The notes: generated by a model from the sequence alone, not told the origin. 51,416 bases of DNA from Chloroflexota bacterium (GCA_004297395.1 SCUO01000066.1:1-51416), one strand, 5' to 3'. Counted from the first letter of the stretch, positions 7,236 to 16,819 are shown. Program-made: numbers and translations.

Positions 7236-10019
7236 ATGGCCACCGCCGCCCGGACCGACCACGTCCCCCGCGAGCATCGCGCCGCGAAGCGCTACATCTA
7301 CAGCTGGGGCGGGGGTGCGGCCGAGGGCGACGCCACGATGCGCGACCTGCTCGGTGGCAAGGGCGCCGGCCTGGCCGAGATGACCAGCGCGGGCCTTCCG
7401 GTCCCGCCCGGCTTCACCATCACGACCGAGGCCTGCAACGACTACTTCGCGGCCGGCGAGCAGCTCCCGGCGGGGCTCTGGGACGACGTCCTGGCCGCGG
7501 TCCGGGCGGTCGAGGCCCAATCGGGCAAGGGCTTCGGGGATGCGGCCAACCCGCTCCTGGTCTCGGTCAGGTCCGGGGCCAAGTTCTCGATGCCGGGGAT
7601 GATGGACACGGTCCTCAACCTGGGGCTCAACGAGGCGACCCTCCAGGGCCTCGTCAAGCTGACGGGCAACGATCGCTTCGGCTGGGACGCCTACCGCCGT
7701 TTCATCCAGATGTTCGGCCGGATCGTCATGGACGTCCCGGGCGAGCGCTTCGATCACGCTCTCGACGCCGCCAAGGCGGCCCGCGGCGTGACCCAGGACA
7801 CGGATCTCACGGCCGAGGACCTCAAGGGCGTGGCCGCCGAGTCACGCAGGATCGTCCGTGAGGTCACCGGCCGCGACTTCCCCGAGGACCCCGACGAGCA
7901 GCTCGACCTCGCCATCAAGGCCGTCTTCGCCTCGTGGTTCGGGAAGCGGGCCCGCGACTACCGCGACTACAACAAGATCGCCCACGACCTCGGCACGGCC
8001 GTCAACGTGGTGACCATGGTCTTCGGCAACATGGGTGAGGATTCGGGCACCGGCGTGGCCTTCACCCGAGACCCGAACACCGGCGACAAGGCGCTCTACG
8101 GCGAGTACCTGACCAACGCCCAGGGCGAGGACGTCGTGGCCGGCATCCGGACGCCCCAGCCGATCGCCCAGATGCGCGAGGCGATGCCCGGCGTGTACGA
8201 CGAGTTCCAGCGGATCGCCGATCGCCTCGAGCGCCACTACCGCGACGTCCAGGACCTCGAGTTCACGATCGAGCGCGGTCGCCTGTACATGCTCCAGACG
8301 CGGTCGGCCAAACGGACCGCCGCGGCCGCGGTGAAGATCGCGACCGACATGGTCAGCGAGGGGATCATCTCGAAGCAGGAGGCGATCGGCCGGATCGAGC
8401 CCGCCCAGGTGGACCAGCTCCTGCGGGCGACGTTCGACCCGAAGGCCCTCCAGAAGGCGACGAAGATCGTCAACGGCCTGAACGCCTCGCCCGGTGCGGC
8501 CGTGGGCCGGGCCGTCTTCGACGCCGACGTGGCGGTGGAATGGGTGAACCGCGGCGAGAAGGTGATCCTCGTCCGGATCGAGACCTCGCCCGATGACTTC
8601 CACGGCATGGCCGTGGCCCAGGGCATCATCACCGCCCGCGGTGGCGCCACCTCCCACGCGGCCGTCGTGGCCCGCCAGATCGGCAAGCCCTGCGTCGCTG
8701 GGTCCTCCGATCTCCTCGTCGACTACGCCAACAAGCAGGCCCACTGCAACGTGACCGGGACCGAGTTCAAGGAGGGTGACTGGGTAAGCCTCGACGGCTC
8801 GACCGGGGCCCTGTACGCCGGCGCGCTGCCGACCGTCGAGGCCCGGTTCGAGGACCAGCCCGAGCTCCAGGCGATCCTCGGCTGGGCCGACGAGCTCCGC
8901 CGGATGCAGGTCTGGACGAACGCCGACAAGCCCGAGGAGGCCGCCCAGGCCCGCCGCTACGGCGCCCAGGGCATCGGCCTCTGCCGGACCGAGCACATGT
9001 TCCGCGAGGGCGAGCGGCTTGAGATCGTGCGTGGCGCGATCCTCGTCGCCAACCGGGCGACGCGGGCCAAGGCCCGGCTCGCCGCCGGCGAGACGCTCAC
9101 CGCCGACGAGGGCGAGACGGTAGCGACCTTCGACGCCGCGATGGCCAAGCTCGAGGTCCTCCAGCAGGGCGACTTCGAGGGCATCTTCGAGGCCATGGAC
9201 GGCCTGCCGGTCGTGATCCGCCTCATCGATCCGCCGCTCCACGAGTTCCTGCCGAATCTCGAGGAGCAGCTGGTCAAGGTCACCCGGGCCGAGATGAGCG
9301 GCGGCGCCTCCGAGGAGGACAGGGAGCTGCTCGCGACGATCAAGTCGCTCCACGAGCAGAACCCGATGCTCGGCCTCCGGGGCTGCCGCCTCGGGCTCAT
9401 GATCCCGGACTTCGTCAAGGTCCAGACACGGGCGATCCTCAACGCCCAGATCAAGCGGGTCAATGCCGGTGGCCACCCGATCGCGAAGATCATGATCCCG
9501 CTCGTCGGGCACGTGAACGAGCTGTCGGCCACCCGGGCGCTGCTGGAAGCGGAGGCCCAGGCCGTCGAGGCCAAGGCGGGCGTCCACCCCGAGTACAAGT
9601 TCGGGACGATGATCGAAGTCCCGCGCGGCGCGCTCACGGCCGACGAGATCGCCCAGTACGCGGACTTCTTCAGCTTCGGCACGAACGACCTCACCCAGAT
9701 GACGTTCGGCTACAGCCGCGACGACGCGGAGGGCGGCTTCCTGCTCAAGTACGTCGAGGACCGGATCCTGCCGTTCAACCCGTTCCAGACCCTCGACGAC
9801 GCCGTCGCCGGGTTGATGAAGATCGCGGTCGACAAGGGTCGCTCGACGAAGCCCGGCCTCGAGCTCGGGATCTGCGGCGAGCACGGCGGCGATCCGGCCT
9901 CGATCGCGAAGTGCGAGGCGATCGGCCTCGACTACGTGTCCTGCTCGCCGTACCGCGTGCCGGTCGCCCGGCTCGCCGCGGCCCAGGCCTCGCTCGTCAG
10001 CGCCGAACGGGACAAGTAG
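7236..10019 (+). CDS. ppdK: Pyruvate, phosphate dikinase
   Basis: Interconverts pyruvate + ATP + Pi with PEP + AMP + PPi. The 927-residue protein has the N-terminal nucleotide-binding domain (LLGGKGAGLAEMTSAGLPVPPGF; VSVRSGAKFSMPGMMDTVLNLG), the phosphohistidine swivelling domain (GIITARGGATSHAAVVARQ, catalytic His after S) and the C-terminal PEP-binding barrel ending in GICGEHGGDPASI with the catalytic Cys. All are intact and length matches the family. ATG 7236 has AAGGAG 10 bases upstream; the in-frame 48 codons before it are not family-like. Close to NDH-2 and malic enzyme genes, it supports a pyruvate/PEP/malate node. PPi use would let glycolysis or gluconeogenesis run reversibly. Confidence 0.97.
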   Translation: MATAARTDHVPREHRAAKRYIYSWGGGAAEGDATMRDLLGGKGAGLAEMTSAGLPVPPGFTITTEACNDYFAAGEQLPAGLWDDVLAAVRAVEAQSGKGFGDAANPLLVSVRSGAKFSMPGMMDTVLNLGLNEATLQGLVKLTGNDRFGWDAYRRFIQMFGRIVMDVPGERFDHALDAAKAARGVTQDTDLTAEDLKGVAAESRRIVREVTGRDFPEDPDEQLDLAIKAVFASWFGKRARDYRDYNKIAHDLGTAVNVVTMVFGNMGEDSGTGVAFTRDPNTGDKALYGEYLTNAQGEDVVAGIRTPQPIAQMREAMPGVYDEFQRIADRLERHYRDVQDLEFTIERGRLYMLQTRSAKRTAAAAVKIATDMVSEGIISKQEAIGRIEPAQVDQLLRATFDPKALQKATKIVNGLNASPGAAVGRAVFDADVAVEWVNRGEKVILVRIETSPDDFHGMAVAQGIITARGGATSHAAVVARQIGKPCVAGSSDLLVDYANKQAHCNVTGTEFKEGDWVSLDGSTGALYAGALPTVEARFEDQPELQAILGWADELRRMQVWTNADKPEEAAQARRYGAQGIGLCRTEHMFREGERLEIVRGAILVANRATRAKARLAAGETLTADEGETVATFDAAMAKLEVLQQGDFEGIFEAMDGLPVVIRLIDPPLHEFLPNLEEQLVKVTRAEMSGGASEEDRELLATIKSLHEQNPMLGLRGCRLGLMIPDFVKVQTRAILNAQIKRVNAGGHPIAKIMIPLVGHVNELSATRALLEAEAQAVEAKAGVHPEYKFGTMIEVPRGALTADEIAQYADFFSFGTNDLTQMTFGYSRDDAEGGFLLKYVEDRILPFNPFQTLDDAVAGLMKIAVDKGRSTKPGLELGICGEHGGDPASIAKCEAIGLDYVSCSPYRVPVARLAAAQASLVSAERDK

Positions 10020-10074
10020 CGCCCGACCTCGCTCCTGCCCGCGAGCACCACCGGCCGGGACGTCGCGGAGGCGA

Positions 10075-11448
10075 TTGGCTAGTCTGATCGACGTGCGTGC
10101 GTCCCAGGCCGGCTCAACGGCGCCACCCGGGCATCGCGTCGTCATCGTCGGCGGCGGCTTTGGCGGGCTGTACGCCGCTCGCGAGCTCGGCAAGGACCGC
10201 CGGGTGGACCTGACGGTCCTCGACCGCCGCAACTTCCACCTGTTCCAGCCGCTGCTGTACCAGGTCGCGACCGGCGCCCTCGCCCCGGGCGAGATCGCCC
10301 AGCCGCTGCGTTCGATCCTGCGCCGCAACCGGAACACCACGGTCCTCCTCGGGGCGGCGGTCGGGATCGATCCCGAGCGGCGCGAGGTCCTCGTGGCCGA
10401 TGGCGGGCCGATCGCCTACGACAGCCTCATCGTGGCCACCGGGGCCCGCCACAGCTACTTCGGCCGCGACGACTGGATGCCGTTCGCGCCCGGCCTCAAG
10501 TCGATCGACGACGCGACCGAGATCCGGCGCCGGATCCTCATCGCCTTCGAGGCGGCCGAGCGGGAGGCCGAGCCTGCCCGCCGCCGGAGCTGGATGGAGT
10601 TCGTCATCGTCGGCGGCGGGCCCACCGGGGTGGAGCTGGCCGGCGCCCTCGGCGAGATCGCCAACGACACCCTCCGGAACGACTTCCGCTCGATCGACCC
10701 GCGCGATGCGACGATCCTCCTGGTCGAGGCGATGGACCGGATCCTGCCCACCTACCCGCCGGATCGCTCGAATTCGGCCCGGCGCCAGCTGGAGCGGCTG
10801 GGCGTCACGGTCCGGACCGGCACGCGGGTGACCGACATCCGGGACGGCGAGGTCCGGGTCGCCCCGGCGGCCGGCGGCGACGAGGAGACAGTCCCGGCCC
10901 GGACGGTCCTGTGGGCGGCGGGCGTCCTGGCCTCGAGCTTCGGCCGGGCCGTGGCCAAGGCTCTCACCGCCGAGACCGACAAGGCCGGCCGCATCGTCGT
11001 CGACGCGAACCTCAACGTGCCCGGCCATCCCGAGGTCTTCGTCGTCGGCGACGCCGCTGTCCAGCCCTGGAAGCCGGGCCGGCCGGTGCCCGGCGTCGCC
11101 CAGGGCGGGATCCAGGGCGGCAAGTACGCGGGTCGGGCAATCCGCCGCCGCCTCGACGGTCAGCCCGTGCCGCCGTTCCGGTTCTCCGATCGCGGCGACG
11201 TCGCGGTCATCGGGCGGCTGTCCGGGGTCACGAACATCGGCTGGCTGGGGCCGTTCGGCCGCCAGGGCGGGTTCCTGGCCTGGATGCTGTGGCTGGGCAT
11301 CCACATCGTCTATCTCATCGGTTTCGCCAATCGGATCGTCGTTGTGACCCGCTGGGCCTGGAGCTTCCTGACCCACGGCCGCGGCTCGCGGCTCATCACC
11401 GGTCAGCCGCTCCTTCCCGAGATCGAGATCCCGGAGCCCCCGGCCTGA
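10075..11448 (+). CDS. ndh: Type II NADH dehydrogenase (NDH-2)
   Basis: Single-subunit, non-proton-pumping NADH:quinone oxidoreductase on the inner face of the membrane. The 457-residue protein starts with a dinucleotide-binding fold for FAD (VVIVGGGFGGLYAARELG), has the quinone/FAD motif FHLFQPLLYQVATGALAPGEIAQP, a second Rossmann fold for NADH (FVIVGGGPTGVELAGALGEI) and the FAD motif VFVVGDAAV. The C-terminal 60 residues form amphipathic/hydrophobic helices (WMLWLGIHIVYLIGFANRI) that anchor it in the membrane. The start is uncertain: TTG 10075 has GGAGG only 3 bases upstream, and GTG 10093 is an alternative that still leaves the FAD motif intact. It could pass electrons to the bd oxidase at 39.8-42.2 kb. 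Confidence 0.92.
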   Translation: MASLIDVRASQAGSTAPPGHRVVIVGGGFGGLYAARELGKDRRVDLTVLDRRNFHLFQPLLYQVATGALAPGEIAQPLRSILRRNRNTTVLLGAAVGIDPERREVLVADGGPIAYDSLIVATGARHSYFGRDDWMPFAPGLKSIDDATEIRRRILIAFEAAEREAEPARRRSWMEFVIVGGGPTGVELAGALGEIANDTLRNDFRSIDPRDATILLVEAMDRILPTYPPDRSNSARRQLERLGVTVRTGTRVTDIRDGEVRVAPAAGGDEETVPARTVLWAAGVLASSFGRAVAKALTAETDKAGRIVVDANLNVPGHPEVFVVGDAAVQPWKPGRPVPGVAQGGIQGGKYAGRAIRRRLDGQPVPPFRFSDRGDVAVIGRLSGVTNIGWLGPFGRQGGFLAWMLWLGIHIVYLIGFANRIVVVTRWAWSFLTHGRGSRLITGQPLLPEIEIPEPPA

Positions 11449-11472
11449 CGCTCGTCCGCCCGAGCCTCGGCG

Positions 11473-13239
11473 TCAGTCCTCGATGCCGGCCGCGACCGCG
11501 GGCCTGGCCACGGCGGCGCGGCGATAGGGCGCGTAGGCGGGCCACCACGTGGCGGCATCCACGAGTGCCTCGACGTCCGTGTCGGCGGGCAGCGGTGACA
11601 GGCCGGCCCCGATCGCCTCGGCCGCGACGCGGATCGCGATCTGGCGGGACACCTGGCGCAGGGTCACGACGCTCGGGTAGAGGGCTCCCATCGCAAGGCG
11701 CTCGACCGAGACGTGCTCGGCCAGGGTCTGGGCGGCGACGAGGAACATCTCGTCGGTCACGCCCCGTGTCTCGGTCACGATCGCGCCGAGGCCGACGCCC
11801 GGGAAGATGAAGACGTTGTTGGCCTGGCCGATCTCGCGGCGCAGCCCGCCGATCTCGACCGGGTCGAACGGCGAGCCCGTCGCCACGAGTGCCCGGCCTT
11901 CGGTCCAGGCCAGGATGTCGGCCGGGATCGCCTCGGTGTTGGCGGTGGGGTTCGACAGCGGCAGGACGATCGGGCGGTCCGTTCCGGCGGCCATGGTGCG
12001 GATGACCGGCTCGGTGAAGCTCCCGGCGTGGCCAGTGGTGCCGATCAGGACGGTGGGCTGGATGGCCCGGACGACGTCGAGGAGCTGGGGGACCTCCTCA
12101 CGACCCTCGCGCTCGACGACCAGGCCGGCATCCATGGCAAGCCCGACCGGGTAGGCGAGATCGACCTTGTCGGCGTCCAGCTCGTGGCGGGCGTCGTGGA
12201 CGAGGCCGTGGGAATCGACGAGGACGAGCGCCCGCCGGACGTCAGCCTCGGGGACGCCCGAACGGAGCATTGCGAGCCGCAGCAGGCGGGCGATCCCGAT
12301 CCCGGCAGCGCCGGACCCGGCGAGCACGATCCGCTGGTCCTGCCAGCTGCCCTCGAGCAGGCGCAGGCCGGCCATGACCCCGGCCACGACGACCGCGGAT
12401 GTGCCCTGGATGTCGTCGTTGAAGCACGGCACCCGGTCGCGGTAGCGGTCGAGGAGGCGCAGGGCGTTGTGCTGCTTGAAGTCCTCGAACTGGATGAGGC
12501 AGCCCGGCCAGACCTCATGGACGCCGATGACGAAGGCCTCGACGAAGGCGTCGTAGGCGGCGCCGCGCAGGCGCGGCGCCCGGAACCCGAGGTACAGCGG
12601 GTCCTCGAGCAGGAGGTGATTGTCGGTTCCCACGTCGAGCGACACCGGCAGGGTCACGACCGGGTGGATCCCTGAGCCCGCGGTGTAGAGCGCGAGCTTG
12701 CCGATCGGGATCGCCATGCCGCCGGCGCCCTGGTCGCCGAGGCCGAGGATTCGCTCGTTGTCGGTGACGACGATGAGCCGGACGTCCTCGTATGGAGCGG
12801 CTCGCAGGACCTCCGGGATCCGATCGCGATCGGCGGGCGTCAGCCAGATGCCCCGAGTCCGCCGGACGATGTGGCTGAACTCCTGGCAGGCACGACCCAC
12901 GGTCGGGGTGTAGGCAATCGGGAGATAGGCTTCGATGTGCTCGGCCAGGAGCCGGTAGAACGCCGTCGCGTTGCGGTCCTGGAGGGCCGCCAGGCCGATG
13001 TAGCGCTCGAGGTCGTCGGTCTTGCGCTGGAGGTGTTCGTGCTCGAGGGCGATCTGCTCCTCGATCGACAGGACCCGATCGGGAAGGAGGCCATGGAGCC
13101 CGAACTCGGTCCGCTCGTCGAGCGGGAAGGCGAGGTCCTTGGTCAGGAGCCGCCGGTTCAGGAGCTCGTTGCCGAACACGTCGATCTCGGCCGGAAGCCC
13201 CGCGGCAAGCCGGTCGAACGGGGAGGGCAGCGGTCGCAC
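11473..13239 (-). CDS. maeA: NAD-type malic enzyme
   Basis: Oxidative decarboxylation of malate to pyruvate. The 588-residue length and sequence match the large SfcA/MaeA family: YTPTVGRACQEFS, the VVTDNERILGLGDQGAGGMAIP active-site region in part, FEDFKQHNALRLLDRYRD, CFNDDIQGTSAVVVAG, an NAD-binding GSGAAGIGIARLL and LPLSNPTANTE. GTG 13239 is chosen because the conserved N terminus begins just after it and a TATCCT -10-like hexamer lies exactly 6 bases upstream; in-frame codons farther up overlap the divergent deacetylase gene. NAD versus NADP preference cannot be read with certainty. It converges on ndh with 24 bases between stops. Confidence 0.93.
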   Translation of the reverse strand: MRPLPSPFDRLAAGLPAEIDVFGNELLNRRLLTKDLAFPLDERTEFGLHGLLPDRVLSIEEQIALEHEHLQRKTDDLERYIGLAALQDRNATAFYRLLAEHIEAYLPIAYTPTVGRACQEFSHIVRRTRGIWLTPADRDRIPEVLRAAPYEDVRLIVVTDNERILGLGDQGAGGMAIPIGKLALYTAGSGIHPVVTLPVSLDVGTDNHLLLEDPLYLGFRAPRLRGAAYDAFVEAFVIGVHEVWPGCLIQFEDFKQHNALRLLDRYRDRVPCFNDDIQGTSAVVVAGVMAGLRLLEGSWQDQRIVLAGSGAAGIGIARLLRLAMLRSGVPEADVRRALVLVDSHGLVHDARHELDADKVDLAYPVGLAMDAGLVVEREGREEVPQLLDVVRAIQPTVLIGTTGHAGSFTEPVIRTMAAGTDRPIVLPLSNPTANTEAIPADILAWTEGRALVATGSPFDPVEIGGLRREIGQANNVFIFPGVGLGAIVTETRGVTDEMFLVAAQTLAEHVSVERLAMGALYPSVVTLRQVSRQIAIRVAAEAIGAGLSPLPADTDVEALVDAATWWPAYAPYRRAAVARPAVAAGIED

Positions 13240-13315
13240 GATGCGAGGATAGTCCGCCCGGCGAGGCCATCCGGGCGAGGGCCATTCGACCCGCCCGCCG
13301 ACTACACTCGGCAGC
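13240..13315. promoter_or_regulatory. Divergent promoters of malic enzyme and deacetylase genes
   Basis: Plus strand: TACACT at 13303-13308, 7 bases before the GTG at 13316. Minus strand: TATCCT (13251-13246), 6 bases before the GTG at 13239. Both spacings imply leaderless or nearly leaderless mRNAs, and neither start has a Shine-Dalgarno sequence. Confidence 0.5.
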
Positions 13316-14236
13316 GTGACCCGGTCCGGACAGCCCGCCTCGCCCCAGGGGGACGAGCCGCCGCCGCCTCCGGGATTCCGCTGGCCGGACGGCATCCGGG
13401 CCGCCGCCACGTTCACCTTCGACGTCGACGCCGAAGCCGCGATGCTGTCCGACCATCCCCGGACGGTCGACCACCTCGACGTCGTGGCCCACCAGCGCTA
13501 CGGCCCGCGAACGGCCGTTCCGCGGATTCTTCGGCTCCTCGACCGGCGCGGGATCCGGGCGACGTTCTTCATTCCCGGCTGGGTCGCCGAGCAGTGGCCG
13601 GCCGCGGCCCGCTCCATCCGCGACGCCGGCCACGAGATCGCCCATCACGGCTACCTCCACGAATCGGTCCGGGGCATGGACGAGGCCACCGAGGAACAGG
13701 TGCTCGTGCGCGGCCTCGAGGCGCTCGACACCGTCCTCGGCGTCCGCCCGACGGGCTACCGGGCGCCGAACTGGGACCTCAACTGGCGGACGCCCGCGAT
13801 CGTGGCTCGCCACGGCTTCCGCTACGCCTCGAACCTCATGGACGCCGATCATCCCTACCGCCTGGCCGTCGGGCCGGAGCCCGGTGCCGCGAGCCTCATC
13901 GAGCTGCCGGTCCACTGGGCCCTCGACGACTGGGAGCCCTACAACTACCTGCCCGGGCTCACCGGGACCGGGGTCATCCTCAGCCCCTCGGTCGTCCTCG
14001 AGCGCTGGACCCTGGAGCTCGAGGCGCTCGCGGTCGAGGGCGGCCTGTTCAACCTGACGAACCATCCGTTCGTGTCAGGCCGGGCCTCGCGGGCGGCGGT
14101 CCTGGAGCAGCTCATCGAGCGGGCCCAGGCGATTCACGGCCTGTGGGTCGCGACCTGCGACGAGATCGCGGCCTGGACGGAGGGCCTCGACCTGGCGCCG
14201 GTAGTCCACGAGCGACCGAGTCTGCCGGCTCTCTGA
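13316..14236 (+). CDS. Polysaccharide deacetylase family protein (NodB fold)
   Basis: A 306-residue metal-dependent deacetylase of carbohydrate esterase family 4. Catalytic motifs: TFDVDAEAA with the Asp pair, the metal ligands HHGYLHES (H-x4-H type), and YRAPNWDLN as motif 3; NHPFVSGR near the C terminus provides the late histidine. The overall layout resembles HpPgdA/PuuE-like members rather than secreted chitin deacetylases, and there is no signal peptide, so the substrate may be a small cyclic amide or imide as well as a glycan. The GTG start has no Shine-Dalgarno and a -10-like box 7 bases upstream. It converges with the histidine kinase gene, 7 bases between stops. Confidence 0.85.
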   Translation: MTRSGQPASPQGDEPPPPPGFRWPDGIRAAATFTFDVDAEAAMLSDHPRTVDHLDVVAHQRYGPRTAVPRILRLLDRRGIRATFFIPGWVAEQWPAAARSIRDAGHEIAHHGYLHESVRGMDEATEEQVLVRGLEALDTVLGVRPTGYRAPNWDLNWRTPAIVARHGFRYASNLMDADHPYRLAVGPEPGAASLIELPVHWALDDWEPYNYLPGLTGTGVILSPSVVLERWTLELEALAVEGGLFNLTNHPFVSGRASRAAVLEQLIERAQAIHGLWVATCDEIAAWTEGLDLAPVVHERPSLPAL

Positions 14237-14243
14237 CCGCCCG

Positions 14244-15428
14244 CTACGCGTCGTCCTGGGGAACCGCGGGTCCCACCGGCAGGACGATCCTGAACGTCGT
14301 GCCGTCGCCGGGCTGGTTGTCGACCGAGATCGTGCCGCCGTGGGCCTCGACCAGATCGCGCGCGATCGCCAGGCCGAGCCCGCTGCCCTTCGAGCCCGGT
14401 CCCCGGACGAATCGGTCGAAGGGCCGCTCCGCCACGCTCGGATCGAGGCCCGGCCCGGTGTTCTCGACCGCCAGGTGGAGGGTCGAGCCGTCGCGGGAGG
14501 CGGCACCCTCGACCCGGATCGAGCCACCCGCCGGTGTGTGCCTGACGGCGTTCGAGATCAGGTTCGTGACGACCTCACGGATCCTGACCGGATCGACCTC
14601 GGCGAGCGGGAGGTCGGCGGGAACCGCGACGGCCATCGTGACGCCGGCGTCGGCCGCGGCGATCCGGAAGGACGCCGCGGCCTCGTTCAGCAGGACGTCC
14701 ACGTCGGTGGACTCGGGATGGAGGGTGAGCCGGCCGGCCTCGGCCAGCGAGAGGGTCCGGAGGTCCTCGATCAGCCGCTCCATGACGACCGTCTCCTCGA
14801 TGAGCCCGACGAGATGCTCGTCGTCGGCAGGATGGACGCCATCGGCGATCGCCTCGAGGTTGCCGCGGATGACGGCGAGCGGCGTCCGCAGCTCGTGGGA
14901 GACGTCGGCCAGGAGCGCCTGGCGGGCCGTCTCGTCCGCCTCGAGCCGCTCGGCCAGGGTGTCGAAGGCGCGGGCCAGCTGGCGGACCGGCCGCGGACCC
15001 CGGGCCGCGTCCCCGACCCGGGCGCCGTAGTCGCCGTTCTCGAGGCGCCGAGCAACGTCGACGAGGGCGCCGAGCGTCCGGGCACTGGCCCCGAAGACCC
15101 GGCCCATCGCCCCGATCGCGACCACCCCGACGATGATCACCGCGATCGCCGCGGCCTGGACGACGCCGCCGGCGGGCCCGCCGATGACGCCCAGCGCCCC
15201 GAGGATGCTGACGATGATCGCCAGCAGGATCCAGGCGCCGAGGAGCATGAGGGCGAAGAACAGGCAGCCCATCGCCGCCCAAGGCCCGCCCCGCCGGCCC
15301 CACCGCCCCGGTCCCGGACCCCATGCCGGCCGGCCGTCCGGGCCGACCGGCGGCCAGGCCTCGTCGGCCGGCCACCACGGCGGCCGCCGGCGTGGTCCGT
15401 GGCGCCAGCGGGGCCGGTCCTCAGGCAT
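14244..15428 (-). CDS. HAMP sensor histidine kinase
   Basis: Membrane sensor kinase of 394 residues. The N-terminal 50 residues are Pro/Trp/Arg-rich and cytoplasmic; two membrane helices (about 52-78 and 90-110) flank almost no extracytoplasmic loop, suggesting it senses within the membrane or through a partner. A HAMP linker (110-165), HisKA with VSHELRTPLAVI (His178), and a complete HATPase domain (NLISNAVRHT N-box, NTGPGL, GSGLGLAIA) follow. It is downstream of its OmpR-type response regulator gene by 58 bases on the same strand, with a small Gly/Trp-rich membrane protein gene upstream of both; the latter may be the sensory partner or the regulated target. All catalytic residues are present. 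Confidence 0.92.
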   Translation of the reverse strand: MPEDRPRWRHGPRRRPPWWPADEAWPPVGPDGRPAWGPGPGRWGRRGGPWAAMGCLFFALMLLGAWILLAIIVSILGALGVIGGPAGGVVQAAAIAVIIVGVVAIGAMGRVFGASARTLGALVDVARRLENGDYGARVGDAARGPRPVRQLARAFDTLAERLEADETARQALLADVSHELRTPLAVIRGNLEAIADGVHPADDEHLVGLIEETVVMERLIEDLRTLSLAEAGRLTLHPESTDVDVLLNEAAASFRIAAADAGVTMAVAVPADLPLAEVDPVRIREVVTNLISNAVRHTPAGGSIRVEGAASRDGSTLHLAVENTGPGLDPSVAERPFDRFVRGPGSKGSGLGLAIARDLVEAHGGTISVDNQPGDGTTFRIVLPVGPAVPQDDA

Positions 15429-15486
15429 CGGGGCGCTCAGGCACCGGGGCGCTTACGCATGGCGCCGCGCTCACGCATCGCCGTGC

Positions 15487-16239
15487 TCAGGCATCGCGGT
15501 CGTCCGCGAACCGGTAGCCCACCCCGTGGACGGTGAGGACGAACCGCGGCAGGCGGGGATCGGGCTCCAGCTTCCGGCGCAGGTTCTTGACGTGGGTGTC
15601 GATCGCCCGCTCGTAGGAATCGAAGGCGACGCCGTGGACGGCGTCCAGGAGCTGCGACCGGGTCAGGATGCGCCCCGGCCGGCGGACCAGCGCGACGAGG
15701 AGCTGGAACTCGGTCGGGGTGAGCTCGACGTCGCGGCCCGCGACCTCGACGCGCATCCGGTCGACATCGATGCTGACCTCGCCGGCTCGGAGGACGAGGC
15801 CGCCCGAGTCGGCGGTGGCGCGCGGGCCGCCGGCCGTCCCCGCCGCACCTGACGCTCCGGCGCCGCTCGCGCCGGCCTGATCGGTCCGCCGGAGGATCGC
15901 CCTGACCCGGGCGACGAGCTCGCGAGGGCTGAAGGGCTTGGTCATGTAGTCGTCCGCCCCGAGCTCCAGGCCCAGGAGCTTGTCGATCTCGTCGTCGCGA
16001 GCGGTGAGCATGAGGATCGGGATCTCGCCGTCGCGGCGGAGCCGGCGGGTTACCTCGAGACCGTCGATCTCGGGCAGCCCGAGGTCGAGGACGACGAGGT
16101 CCGGGGCCGTCGCGCCGATGGCCTCGAGCGCGGCCCGCCCGTCGCCGGCGGTGACGACCGCGTAGCCGGCGTGCTCGAGGTAGTCGCGGGCGAGCTGGAC
16201 GATCTTGGGTTCGTCGTCGACGACGAGGATGGTCTTCAT
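15487..16239 (-). CDS. OmpR-family response regulator
   Basis: A 250-residue DNA-binding response regulator. The receiver has Asp8/Asp9 (VVDDE), the phospho-acceptor Asp52 (VVLDLGLPEIDG), LTARDD and Lys in TKPFSP. A 35-residue Gly/Ala-rich linker separates it from a winged-helix domain (ELTPTEFQLLVALVRRPGRI; the recognition region ERAIDTHVKNLRRKLE; and the wing VHGVGYRF). ATG 16239 gives the canonical MKTILVVDDE start; an ATG four codons upstream (16251) is the alternative. Cotranscribed with the kinase at 14244-15428. Confidence 0.93.
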   Translation of the reverse strand: MKTILVVDDEPKIVQLARDYLEHAGYAVVTAGDGRAALEAIGATAPDLVVLDLGLPEIDGLEVTRRLRRDGEIPILMLTARDDEIDKLLGLELGADDYMTKPFSPRELVARVRAILRRTDQAGASGAGASGAAGTAGGPRATADSGGLVLRAGEVSIDVDRMRVEVAGRDVELTPTEFQLLVALVRRPGRILTRSQLLDAVHGVAFDSYERAIDTHVKNLRRKLEPDPRLPRFVLTVHGVGYRFADDRDA

Positions 16240-16336
16240 CGGGCATCGCATGGTAGGCCGCGGGCCATCGATGAGGGAGATGGCAAGGCTCGGGACGGTT
16301 GCCCGCCCCGAGCCTCGCGAAGCATGCGGAGCGCCG

Positions 16337-16819
16337 TCAGGCGGCGCCACCCGACGGCGGTTCGTCGGGTCTGGTCCCGCCCGAGGGGCCGGTCGTGCCG
16401 GGCCCGCCGGTTCCACCGGAGCCCTGGCTCCGGTGCCACTCGTCGTGGACCTCGCGCGCCCGGTCCTCCCAAGGGCCGAACCGGCCGCCCGGGTGGTGAC
16501 CCTGGTCACCCGGACCCCAGCCACCGGGTCCCCGGCCGCCGCTGCCCCAGCCGCGACGACCGCCACCGAAGGCGGCCCGCAGGATCGCGAAGAACAGGAA
16601 CAGGAAGAACAGGAAGCCGAGGATGTGGAGGATGCCGCCGCCGAAGCCCCAGCCCCAGCCCCAGCCGTAGCCGTAGCCCGGGCCGGGACCGACTACGACC
16701 GGGGCAACCCCGCCGTCGGCCGCGACTCCGGCGAGATAGCCGGTCTGGAAGATGGCCGCACCCAGCCCGATCGCGAGGACGGCCAGGACGATGGCCCCGA
16801 GGACCCTGAAGAATCCCAT
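16337..16819 (-). CDS. Small Gly/Trp-rich membrane protein next to two-component genes
   Basis: A 160-residue protein of unknown function. It has an N-terminal membrane helix (about 5-28), a Gly/Tyr/Trp-rich loop (GYGYGWGWGWGFGGG near 48-62), a strongly hydrophobic Phe/Leu helix (LHILGFLFFLFLFFAILRAAF, about 64-85), then a Gly-rich tail with a conserved-looking WEDRAREVHDEWHR near 119-132. I recall similar small proteins with this kind of WHR motif beside OmpR-type systems in other Chloroflexota and Actinobacteria, but cannot name a family. AAGGGAG lies about 12 bases before the ATG. Co-directional with the response regulator 98 bases downstream. Confidence 0.7.
   Translation of the reverse strand: MGFFRVLGAIVLAVLAIGLGAAIFQTGYLAGVAADGGVAPVVVGPGPGYGYGWGWGWGFGGGILHILGFLFFLFLFFAILRAAFGGGRRGWGSGGRGPGGWGPGDQGHHPGGRFGPWEDRAREVHDEWHRSQGSGGTGGPGTTGPSGGTRPDEPPSGGAA

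Noticed and set aside
7842..10340. Large minus-strand open frame opposite ppdK
   Set aside because: ppdK is unmistakable on the plus strand and the antisense protein has no domain and a shadow-like composition.
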